Source of the DNA: an uncultured Oscillospiraceae bacterium
Lineage (GTDB): Bacteria > Bacillota > Clostridia > Oscillospirales > Acutalibacteraceae
Length of the DNA stretch: 64,000 nucleotides
Reading direction: 5' to 3'
NCBI GenBank assembly: GCA_900542575.1
Contig: UQOE01000005.1
Span: 59,900 to 123,899, forward strand
Of this stretch, positions 52,582 through 59,697 are shown one piece after another (the stretch's first letter is position 1; the number at the start of each line of letters is the position of its first letter). Both the position numbers and the translations under genes were made by a program. The notes below the pieces were generated by a model. That model saw only the letters and a list, made by a program, of their open reading frames with translations. It was not told the origin of the DNA and ran no database searches.

Positions 52582-53765
52582 CAGCTGACACCTCCTAAAT
52601 AGATGGTCTGATGATTGATTTGAACCATTGGAATGCTCTGAATTTCCCCGGTTGGGTCAAATGCAATAACGCAGTTGTCGGAGCCGCGGCTGTCCAGAAT
52701 AATATAGACGAGCTGGGATCGTGTGGCGTCAATATGGTATTTTTTCATCAGATTTTCGAGCGTTTTTGCTTTTCCGCTGAAACGTTCCCCGATGTAGTAG
52801 CCGTCTTTGTCGGTCTCTGACCGGGCCCCGTTTCGAGATTTATAGTCGGTACCCGGCTTGTAGGTCTGGTACATCTTCTGGAAGTCCCGATAATTTCGGA
52901 TTTCCGAGGGGTTCTCAATGACGCGGGTTGCTCTGACGCGAGCGTCCTTTTTGGTTCCGATATTTTTCTTCTCTACCAGATACGGAGTGATGTTTTTCAG
53001 ACGTTTGAGCTCATCGTAGTGGTCGATATCGAAATAATTGATAAGGCCGTTTGTCTCATGGTTGAGCCGGCTTAAATACCGGCTTTCATTCTGATTGAGG
53101 TAAATATAGTAGCCGCCGCCTATCAGCGCAGTCAGCAGGACTTCGATGAGAAAGAAGGCAATACAGCCCCGGACAAAGTTTACTTTGTTGGGGTTCTTTG
53201 CGCCTCCAAGTGCCCATACGATGACGCAGATAATATTGATAAACGGAATGAGCATGAGACAGAAAGTGCCGACATACTGCCCGGTTGTAAGAACCTTGGC
53301 ATAGCGCCCCCGCGGTGCAGCTGAAGCATGCTGCGGGGCCTTCGGCTCACCGGGAGAGGGCGGGACCGGTCCGACAATTCCGCCGTATTCCCCGCTGGAT
53401 TCACTGTCTTCGGGAAGCGCGACATCCGGAGCCGGTTTTTGGTCCGTCGTATTTGATTCCGTCTTCTCAGTGTCTGATTTCAACGCAGATGCAGAATTGG
53501 ACGGCGCTTTTGCATCTTCCTTCTTCTGCTCCCGTTCTGCTCTCTGCTTTTCCTTCTCTTCTTTCTTCAGCGCATTTTCCTCAGCGCGGATGTTTTTCCT
53601 TGCCTGACGGCGCGCGAGCTTCTCCTGCTTTTTCAGCATTCGGTCGTACTCTTCGCGGTCCGTATCTTCGCGGATGGTCTTCTCGGTACCTTCTCTGCGG
53701 ACGGCAACCTCAAAGAGGTCTTCCTCTTCTGCAGAATCTGGTTTCTTTACGCTGTGATCTGCCAA
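52581..53765 (-). CDS. Hypothetical membrane protein with charged cytoplasmic coil
   Basis: This is a 394-residue protein. The first 150 residues are strongly charged and coil-forming (KLARRQARKNIRAEE, KKEEKEKQRAEREQKK) and then Pro/Ser-rich. Hydrophobic helices lie at about 165-190 and 200-222; the first is followed by GGAKNPNKVNFVRG, as in small Tic20-like proteins. The last 165 residues form an outer domain. The start is TTG 53765 with GGAGG upstream. I do not recognise a family. It is coupled to the zinc-ribbon gene downstream. Confidence 0.65.
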   Translation of the reverse strand: MADHSVKKPDSAEEEDLFEVAVRREGTEKTIREDTDREEYDRMLKKQEKLARRQARKNIRAEENALKKEEKEKQRAEREQKKEDAKAPSNSASALKSDTEKTESNTTDQKPAPDVALPEDSESSGEYGGIVGPVPPSPGEPKAPQHASAAPRGRYAKVLTTGQYVGTFCLMLIPFINIICVIVWALGGAKNPNKVNFVRGCIAFFLIEVLLTALIGGGYYIYLNQNESRYLSRLNHETNGLINYFDIDHYDELKRLKNITPYLVEKKNIGTKKDARVRATRVIENPSEIRNYRDFQKMYQTYKPGTDYKSRNGARSETDKDGYYIGERFSGKAKTLENLMKKYHIDATRSQLVYIILDSRGSDNCVIAFDPTGEIQSIPMVQINHQTIYLGGVS

Positions 53766-53850
53766 AATGACGCCTCCGTAAGCTTATTTTCTGGAACGAA
53801 TTTATCTATTATTTTACAGGCCCTATGGGTAAAAAACAAGGCCGTACGCC

Positions 53851-53879
53851 TTGTTCCGATGCCGTCGATCTGGTAGAAT
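53851..53879 (+). promoter_or_regulatory. Promoter for the DUF1836 gene
   Basis: TTGTTC (53851-53856), 17-base spacer, TAGAAT (53874-53879). It lies inside the longest open frame, which argues for a start downstream of it. Confidence 0.5.
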
Positions 53880-53956
53880 GTGAGAAGACAAAGACTCCTG
53901 TTATTATATATGACGTGACTTTGTATTCTAATACGAAATGTGAGGCAGTATCCCAA

Positions 53957-54637
53957 GTGGAAGACGTATTATATAATGTTTATGAGGATGTCGACAGCAT
54001 CCTTACCCAGTATTCGCAGATGAATTACCCCAAATGGGAGGATTTCCCCGATATCCCGCTTTATATGGACCAGGTCATTGAACTCATGGAGCGTTATCTC
54101 CAGCCGAAGTCCGGAGAGAGAGCGGGGGAGGAAGAACACAGTTCCCACAGTAAAATTCTGACCTCTTCCATGGTGAACAACTACGTCAAAATGGGCATCA
54201 TGCCGGCGCCGGTAAAAAAGAAATACCGCCGGGAACACCTTGCCTACCTGCTGATGATCTGCATTTTAAAGCAGTCGCTATCTATTTCCGTAATCGGCCT
54301 CTTTTTGGAACAGCAGATAAAGGCTATGGATGTCGCCACTTTTTATAATCTGTTTATCTCATCCTATACTGAGACTTTTGACAGCTATCTGAACACGATG
54401 CGCGGCATCAATACCAAAGCGCGGGAAGATGTTCTGAACAGCCCCGCCGGCCGGGCACAGCTTGGCATTGCGGCTGCAGCATGTGCCAATGCGGGCAAGC
54501 TCACCTGTGAGACCTCGGACCTCGTTATGCGCAAAGAAGTAAAACGTGCCGAGGAGCGAAAAAAACAGCAGGAGGAAGCGGAAAAAGAGGCCCGCAAAGC
54601 GCGGGAGCATGAACACGAAAAGGAAAAGCACAGCTAA
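53957..54637 (+). CDS. DUF1836 protein (MerR-like DNA-binding fold)
   Basis: This protein has about 226 residues. YPKWEDFPDIPLYMDQVIELMERYL and LTSSMVNNYVKMGIMPAPVKKKY with HLAYLLMICILKQ are the DUF1836 core, thought to be a MerR-like helix-turn-helix. The last 40 residues form a charged coil (EERKKQQEEAEKEARKAREH). The frame is open back to ATG 53825, but that ATG lacks a ribosome site, the added 44 residues do not look like the family, and a promoter lies within them. GTG 53957 is 11 bases after GAGG and gives a normal start. ATG 53825 remains possible. Confidence 0.75.
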   Translation: MEDVLYNVYEDVDSILTQYSQMNYPKWEDFPDIPLYMDQVIELMERYLQPKSGERAGEEEHSSHSKILTSSMVNNYVKMGIMPAPVKKKYRREHLAYLLMICILKQSLSISVIGLFLEQQIKAMDVATFYNLFISSYTETFDSYLNTMRGINTKAREDVLNSPAGRAQLGIAAAACANAGKLTCETSDLVMRKEVKRAEERKKQQEEAEKEARKAREHEHEKEKHS

Positions 54638-54700
54638 TGGGCGCTGCTCTGTGTTGTACAGATGTGTGCCGAATGCCAGTGAAAAATAATGTCTGGAAAC

Positions 54701-54733
54701 AGCGACGACCAGCCTTGGTGGCTGGTCGTCGCT
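54701..54733. terminator. Bidirectional terminator with a repeated stem
   Basis: AGCGACGACCAGCC (54701-54714), loop TTGGT, GGCTGGTCGTCGCT (54720-54733): 14 perfect pairs and a T run. It serves the converging DUF1836 and DUF5662 genes. Its first arm is the same as at 18793. Confidence 0.9.
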
Positions 54734-54736
54734 GTT

Positions 54737-55273
54737 TTATTTCTTCAGGGTTCGAATATAGGCAAATGCGGCAGATTCTCCCTGCTCCGCCAGTATCTCG
54801 AGCAGCTTTTTCAGAAGGGCCTCCGTCTCCGGGTGCATGATATGGGAATAGTCGTGGGCCAGAAAATAGTCGAGGGGAGTGCGGTCGGTGTAGGTGCTCC
54901 CTTTATAGACTTTGCTGGCGGCGACCCGGTCACAGAACATCTCTATTACATAGCGGGTCGGCATTTTGACCGGCTCCAGACGGCCGGTAGCGGCGCAGTT
55001 GTCAAACCAGTATTCAAAATGGTGGCGATTCCGCCCTTTGTGGTGCAGCCAGGCAGTGGAGTATCCTTTCTCACGGCGCTCTTCCACGTTGGGCGAGTGA
55101 TCTCCCTGAAAGTACCGTACCCCGATGAGAAATTCGGCGAGGGAGTATTTGGAGAGATCGTGGGTCAGGCCCTGGAGGGGAATCCCGGCCCGGACGCAGT
55201 GGACGAAAACCAGAAACCGGTGTTTGTCGATGGTATGGAGATGATGGAATGCGTTGGACAGATATGGTTTCAT
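54737..55273 (-). CDS. DUF5662 family protein
   Basis: This is a 178-residue protein. FVHCVRAGIPLQGLTHDLSKYSLAEF, NRHHFEYWFDN and KMPTRYVIEMFCDRVAAS show the His/Asp layout of DUF5662, a family shared with phages and reminiscent of HD-type metal hydrolases. Catalysis and substrate are unknown. The ATG (55273) has GAGGCGG upstream. It stands alone, diverging from the ribbon-helix-helix/clpB unit. Confidence 0.8.
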   Translation of the reverse strand: MKPYLSNAFHHLHTIDKHRFLVFVHCVRAGIPLQGLTHDLSKYSLAEFLIGVRYFQGDHSPNVEERREKGYSTAWLHHKGRNRHHFEYWFDNCAATGRLEPVKMPTRYVIEMFCDRVAASKVYKGSTYTDRTPLDYFLAHDYSHIMHPETEALLKKLLEILAEQGESAAFAYIRTLKK

Positions 55274-55387
55274 TTTGACCGCCTCAATTCAGATGCTCTG
55301 TTTTCATTTTATCATAACAGAACTTCCGCTACACGAAAAACGTGTTTGAGAACATATAAAACTCGCAAATAAATTTATATAAAATAG

Positions 55388-55415
55388 TTGACAAGTTATT
55401 AAAACGAGATATAAT
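55388..55415 (+). promoter_or_regulatory. Consensus promoter for the RHH-clpB unit
   Basis: TTGACA (55388-55393), 16-base spacer, TATAAT (55410-55415). No CIRCE element or CtsR heptads are visible beside it. A small inverted repeat ACACG/CGTGT lies about 45 bases upstream. Confidence 0.8.
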
Positions 55416-55447
55416 GTATGTTGGAACATGAGAAAGGAGCAAAGATC

Positions 55448-56113
55448 ATGAGCAAGAGTGTTTACTCCCTTGTGCTCAGCGACGAGGTTGTTCAGGAAAT
55501 AGACCGGCTGGCGTATCGGAACAATACAAATCGCTCCAACATGATTAATCAGATTCTCGCAGAACAGGTGTCGCTGACGACGCCTGAAAAGCGTATGCAT
55601 GAAATCTTTGAACGAATGGAGGCCCTGCTTCTTGATGATGACAATGGACGCCATGCTTTTCAAATGCAAAGCCTGCCGACCGACACACTGTTTTCCCTGC
55701 GGTCGGCTATCCAATATAAATACAACCCCTCGGTCCGCTACAATGTAGAACTCTACCGGCAGATCGAGGACGGGGTCATCGGCGAACTGAGGGTGAGCCT
55801 GCGGACCCAGAACAAGACGCTTCTTGCAGCACTGGATACGTTTTACCAAATCTGGGACGACATGGAGCAGAGGTATTTTGACGATCTGCAGCGCTCTTAT
55901 TCCAACGGCAAATATACACGCCGTCTGAAGCTGCATTTCCGACGACATCCTCAGACTGACCTCTCCGGCCTCACGGTTGGAGACGTCATCAGTTCTTATA
56001 TCAACACGTTTGACAAAGCACTGAAAACCTTCTTTTCTTCGGATGCGGAAGACCCGTCTGAGGAAATTTCCAAAATTTATCAGAATTATCTGGAGGGGGA
56101 GGTATTTGTATGA
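55448..56113 (+). CDS. Ribbon-helix-helix protein preceding clpB
   Basis: This is a 221-residue protein. The first 45 residues (SKSVYSLVLSDEVVQEIDRLA, RSNMINQILAEQV) match a ribbon-helix-helix DNA-binding motif. The rest is helical and charged with no known domain (YKYNPSVRYNVELYRQI, GDVISSYINTFDKALK). ATG 55448 follows AAGGAG by nine bases; ATG 55418 lacks a site. Its stop overlaps the clpB start in ATGA. A role as autoregulator of clpB is inferred from this arrangement; it is unlike HrcA or CtsR. Confidence 0.7.
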   Translation: MSKSVYSLVLSDEVVQEIDRLAYRNNTNRSNMINQILAEQVSLTTPEKRMHEIFERMEALLLDDDNGRHAFQMQSLPTDTLFSLRSAIQYKYNPSVRYNVELYRQIEDGVIGELRVSLRTQNKTLLAALDTFYQIWDDMEQRYFDDLQRSYSNGKYTRRLKLHFRRHPQTDLSGLTVGDVISSYINTFDKALKTFFSSDAEDPSEEISKIYQNYLEGEVFV

Positions 56114-58704
56114 ATTTTGACAAATATACCCAAAAATCACTGGAAGCGGTACAGAGCGCGCAGAAAATTGCCGCGCAGTACGGCAACCAGACACTGATGC
56201 CGGAGCATCTTTTCTCCGCTCTGCTGGGGCAGGACGGTGGACTGGCACCGGAACTTATGAATAAATGCGGTGCAAACCCGCAGATGCTGCAGCAGGAGGT
56301 CACGGCGCTCATCAGCCGGTTCCCGAAGGTATCGGGTGCGACGGCGGACCGCGTCTACGCTTCTCAGGGCCTGACGCGTGTCTTTGCTGAGGCCGAATCC
56401 CTGGCCGGCAAAATGCAGGACGAGTACACGTCTGTTGAGCATTTGCTGTATGGCATTCTCGCCACCGCAGACGGAGAGCTCAAGCAGCTCTTCCAGCGCC
56501 ATGGAATTAACACCAACAACTATCTGGAGGCGGTGAAAGCAGTGCGCGGAAATCAGAAAGTTACTACTGACAACCCGGAGGATACCTATGATGTCCTCAA
56601 AAAATACGGTCAGGATCTGACCGAACTGGCCCGTAACCAGAAGCTGGACCCTGTCATCGGCCGCGACGACGAAATCCGAAATGTGATCCGGATCCTTTCC
56701 CGGAAGACCAAAAACAACCCGGTACTTATCGGTGAGCCTGGCGTCGGCAAGACAGCAATCGCCGAGGGGCTGGCACAGCGAATTGTTCGCGGAGATGTCC
56801 CGGACAACCTGAAGAATCGCACCATCTTTTCTCTGGACATGGGTTCGCTGATTGCAGGCGCTAAGTTCCGCGGTGAATTTGAGGAACGTCTGAAAGCCGT
56901 TCTGAACGAGGTTAAATCCTCGGACGGCCAGATTATCCTCTTTATCGATGAGCTGCACACCATTGTCGGTGCCGGCAAGGCAGACGGCGCCATGGACGCG
57001 GGCAATATTCTAAAACCAATGCTGGCCCGCGGTGAACTGCACTGCATTGGTGCCACAACTCTGAACGAGTACCGCGAGTACATCGAGAAAGATGCCGCTC
57101 TGGAGCGTCGATTCCAGCCCGTCATGGTCGATGAGCCTTCGGTGGAAGACACCATCGCCATTCTGCGTGGCCTGAAGCAGCGCTATGAGGTCTATCACGG
57201 CGTCAAGATTCAGGACCAGGCGCTCATTGCCGCCGCAACTCTTTCCGACCGCTATATCACCGACCGTTTCCTGCCCGACAAGGCGATCGATCTGGTGGAT
57301 GAGGCGTGCGCCAAAGTCAAGACTGAGATTGACTCCATGCCCACAGAGATGGATGAGATCGAACACAAGATCATGCAGCTTGAGATCGAGGAGGCGGCGC
57401 TGAAGAAAGAGGAGGACAACCTCTCCAAAGCCCATCTTGAGGAGATCCAGAAGGAACTCGCCGAGAAGCGTGAGACCTTTAACGGAATGAAAGCAAAATG
57501 GGAGCGGGAGAAGGAATCCATCAACAAGGTTGCCGCTTTGAGGGAACAGATTGAAGATGTGAAGTCGCAGATTGAACATGCTGAAAACGAATACGACCTC
57601 AATAAAGCAGCTGAGCTGAAGTACGGCGAGCTGCCGAAACTGCAGGAGGAGTACAAGAAGTGTGAACAGGAGGCCGCTGAAGCCGAAAACGGCAAAGACA
57701 GCCTGCTCCACGACAAGGTCACCGAGGAGGAGATCTCCAGGATCGTCTCCAAGTGGACCGGCATTCCGGTCTCCAAACTGATGGAGAGTGAGCGGAAGAA
57801 ACTGCTCCATCTGGACGATATCCTGCATAAACGGGTGATCGGCCAGGATGAAGCTGTCCAAAAAGTCAGCGACGCCATCATCCGCTCGCGTGCCGGCATC
57901 CAGGACCCGAATCGTCCCATCGGTTCGTTTATGTTCCTGGGACCCACCGGCGTCGGCAAGACTGAGCTGGCCAAAGCGCTGGCAGAGGCCCTGTTTGACG
58001 ATGAAAAGGCCATGGTCCGGATTGATATGTCCGAGTACATGGAGAAATACTCCGTATCCCGCCTGATCGGCGCACCGCCCGGATATGTGGGCTATGATGA
58101 GGGCGGCCAGCTGACCGAGGCAGTCCGCAGAAAACCGTACTCTGTCGTCCTCTTCGATGAAGTGGAAAAAGCCCATCCGGATGTCTTCAATGTCCTGCTC
58201 CAGGTTCTGGATGATGGACGTATTACCGACTCCCAGGGCAGAACCGTCGACTTCAAGAACACCATTATCATCATGACTTCAAACCTCGGTTCGGATATCA
58301 TTCTGGACGGCATTACCCCGGATGGGGAAATCAGCGAGGAGGCCCGCAGCCAGGTCGACCAGCTGCTCAAGCGTAGCTTCCGTCCTGAGTTCCTGAACCG
58401 TCTGGATGAGATCATCTACTACAAACCGCTGACCAAGGAGAACATCGACAAGATCGTTGACCTGCAGCTGGCAGATCTGGAAGGACGGATGTCCGACAAA
58501 CAGCTGAAGCTCTCGGTCACAGACCGCGCAAAACAGTACATGATAGATACTGCGTTCGATCCGCAGTACGGTGCACGTCCGCTCAAACGGTTCATCCAGT
58601 CCAACATCGAGACGCTGGTGGCCCGCAAGATCATCGCCGACGATCCGGTTCCGGGTACGACCATGACAGTGGACTACGACGGCAATCGGCTGTATGTCTC
58701 GTAA
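56110..58704 (+). CDS. clpB: ATP-dependent chaperone ClpB
   Basis: This 864-residue disaggregase works with DnaK. An N-terminal Clp repeat domain covers 1-150. NBD1 has Walker A GEPGVGKTAIAEGL and the arm KFRGEFEERLK; the M-domain coiled coil spans about 405-525, which separates it from ClpC. NBD2 has GPTGVGKTELAKAL and the sensor segment RPEFLNRLDEI. Full length. It is translated from an ATG that overlaps the upstream RHH gene. Confidence 0.96.
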   Translation: MNFDKYTQKSLEAVQSAQKIAAQYGNQTLMPEHLFSALLGQDGGLAPELMNKCGANPQMLQQEVTALISRFPKVSGATADRVYASQGLTRVFAEAESLAGKMQDEYTSVEHLLYGILATADGELKQLFQRHGINTNNYLEAVKAVRGNQKVTTDNPEDTYDVLKKYGQDLTELARNQKLDPVIGRDDEIRNVIRILSRKTKNNPVLIGEPGVGKTAIAEGLAQRIVRGDVPDNLKNRTIFSLDMGSLIAGAKFRGEFEERLKAVLNEVKSSDGQIILFIDELHTIVGAGKADGAMDAGNILKPMLARGELHCIGATTLNEYREYIEKDAALERRFQPVMVDEPSVEDTIAILRGLKQRYEVYHGVKIQDQALIAAATLSDRYITDRFLPDKAIDLVDEACAKVKTEIDSMPTEMDEIEHKIMQLEIEEAALKKEEDNLSKAHLEEIQKELAEKRETFNGMKAKWEREKESINKVAALREQIEDVKSQIEHAENEYDLNKAAELKYGELPKLQEEYKKCEQEAAEAENGKDSLLHDKVTEEEISRIVSKWTGIPVSKLMESERKKLLHLDDILHKRVIGQDEAVQKVSDAIIRSRAGIQDPNRPIGSFMFLGPTGVGKTELAKALAEALFDDEKAMVRIDMSEYMEKYSVSRLIGAPPGYVGYDEGGQLTEAVRRKPYSVVLFDEVEKAHPDVFNVLLQVLDDGRITDSQGRTVDFKNTIIIMTSNLGSDIILDGITPDGEISEEARSQVDQLLKRSFRPEFLNRLDEIIYYKPLTKENIDKIVDLQLADLEGRMSDKQLKLSVTDRAKQYMIDTAFDPQYGARPLKRFIQSNIETLVARKIIADDPVPGTTMTVDYDGNRLYVS

Positions 58705-58710
58705 GGTATA

Positions 58711-58745
58711 AAAAGGGTCTGTCCGAAAGGACAGACCCTTTTTCT
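58711..58745. terminator. Terminator between clpB and the GntR gene
   Basis: AAAAGGGTCTGTCC (58711-58724), loop GAAA, GGACAGACCCTTTT (58729-58742), exact pairing, with T and A runs on either side so it can work in both directions. Confidence 0.9.
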
Positions 58746-58749
58746 GCTG

Positions 58750-59469
58750 TTATTCGTTTTCTACCTGAAAGTATAAAGGCCGGTCGCCGCTTATACAGCG
58801 CTCGACGCTGAACTCGGCATGCGCTTTGGAACCTTCCACATCTCTTGCAACCATCAAATTATAGGCTGTTTTCGTATTCTCGATGAGTTCCTCTTTGCCA
58901 TACAGCCGGCAGTAGCGGAGCCAAAGTGTCGTGATGGGGGACTGGAAAGCGTATACAGCCAGCGGTACTATTGTGTCTCCGCTGATAAAACAGACTTCGT
59001 GCCAGAATTTGAATATGTTGGCGGCGACTTCTTCGTTGGAGCGGGAGAGTGCGAGGTCAGCAAGCAGCTTGCCAAGGCGGCTGAAATCTTCTTCCGTCGC
59101 TTTTTGAATGACCCGTTCTGTTATGAACAGCTGTGTTATTTTGCGGATGTCGAGAATAGAGCGGATGGTCTCATTGCCCATCTGGCCCCCGGTATACTCC
59201 ATGAGTGCACTGAGCGTCTCAGCGTTGCCGTACTTTTTATAATTTGCGACATAGGCGCCTTTTCGGGGAAGAATACGGACAAAACCGCGCCGTTCCAGTT
59301 CCTGAAGACCGGAATGGACGACGGTCAGACTGACCTGCATTTGTTCGGAGAACTCCCGTTCGGAGGGGAGACGATCTCCGATTTTCAGCTGTCCCGAGAT
59401 GATGCCGTCCTGAATCTGCTGGACAAACAGGTCCTTCAGAGTCGGAGAACTGAGCTTGGAAAGTTTCAT
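58750..59469 (-). CDS. GntR/FadR-type transcriptional regulator 1
   Basis: This is a 239-residue regulator. The winged helix (LKDLFVQQIQDGIISGQLKIG, LPSEREFSEQMQVSLTVVHSGLQELERRGFV) is followed by an all-helical FadR-like sensor domain. It is a clear paralogue of the regulator at 62528-63235: both begin with a Ser-Pro-Thr/Ser-Leu-Lys-Asp-Leu-Phe-Val segment and end in an ISGDRPxY motif. An operator-like sequence lies 20 bases before its start codon, consistent with self-repression. The ligand is unknown. Confidence 0.88.
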   Translation of the reverse strand: MKLSKLSSPTLKDLFVQQIQDGIISGQLKIGDRLPSEREFSEQMQVSLTVVHSGLQELERRGFVRILPRKGAYVANYKKYGNAETLSALMEYTGGQMGNETIRSILDIRKITQLFITERVIQKATEEDFSRLGKLLADLALSRSNEEVAANIFKFWHEVCFISGDTIVPLAVYAFQSPITTLWLRYCRLYGKEELIENTKTAYNLMVARDVEGSKAHAEFSVERCISGDRPLYFQVENE

Positions 59470-59489
59470 GGAAAGTCTCCTTTCTGTTT

Positions 59490-59508
59490 CTGGATGTACC
59501 AGATATCA
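59490..59508. promoter_or_regulatory. Operator-like site A before GntR regulator 1
   Basis: CTGGATGTACCAGATATCA agrees with site B (63308-63326) at 18 of 19 positions. It starts at about +1 of the predicted minus-strand promoter. The TGG/CCA core fits FadR-type GntR operators. The left arm beyond CTGG is degenerate. Confidence 0.7.
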
Positions 59509-59515
59509 CATAAAA

Positions 59516-59544
59516 ATTCTACCATGTTTTCTGTCAGAAAACAA
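59516..59544 (-). promoter_or_regulatory. Promoter for GntR regulator 1
   Basis: On the minus strand: TTGTTT (59544-59539), 17-base spacer, TAGAAT (59521-59516). Operator site A lies just after it. Confidence 0.55.
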
Positions 59545-59596
59545 TGTGCCTTCCTTGTGCAAATAACTGAAATTCCGCATAACTCCGCCATTTATA

Positions 59597-59625
59597 TTGC
59601 TATTTATTTAACAGGTCCCTACAAT
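59597..59625 (+). promoter_or_regulatory. Promoter for the oxidoreductase gene
   Basis: TTGCTA (59597-59602), 17-base spacer, TACAAT (59620-59625). An 18-base sequence at 59597-59614 loosely fits a Rex-type site (11 of 14 positions of TTGTTAA-N4-TTAACAA) and would overlap the -35 element. Confidence 0.5.
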
Positions 59626-59697
59626 GGTGCTGTAAGTTCTCAGCTGGGATGAGGTGCGGAGAAGGATCAGATTTCGGTATGCTTTGGGAGGTACTTT

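Noticed and set aside
53825..53956. ATG 53825 as start of the DUF1836 gene
   Set aside because: No ribosome binding site, poor family fit of the added residues and a promoter inside the stretch; kept only as an alternative.
55274..55447. CIRCE or CtsR element before clpB
   Set aside because: No TTAGCACTC/GAGTGCTAA pair and no GGTCAAA heptads are present in this gap.
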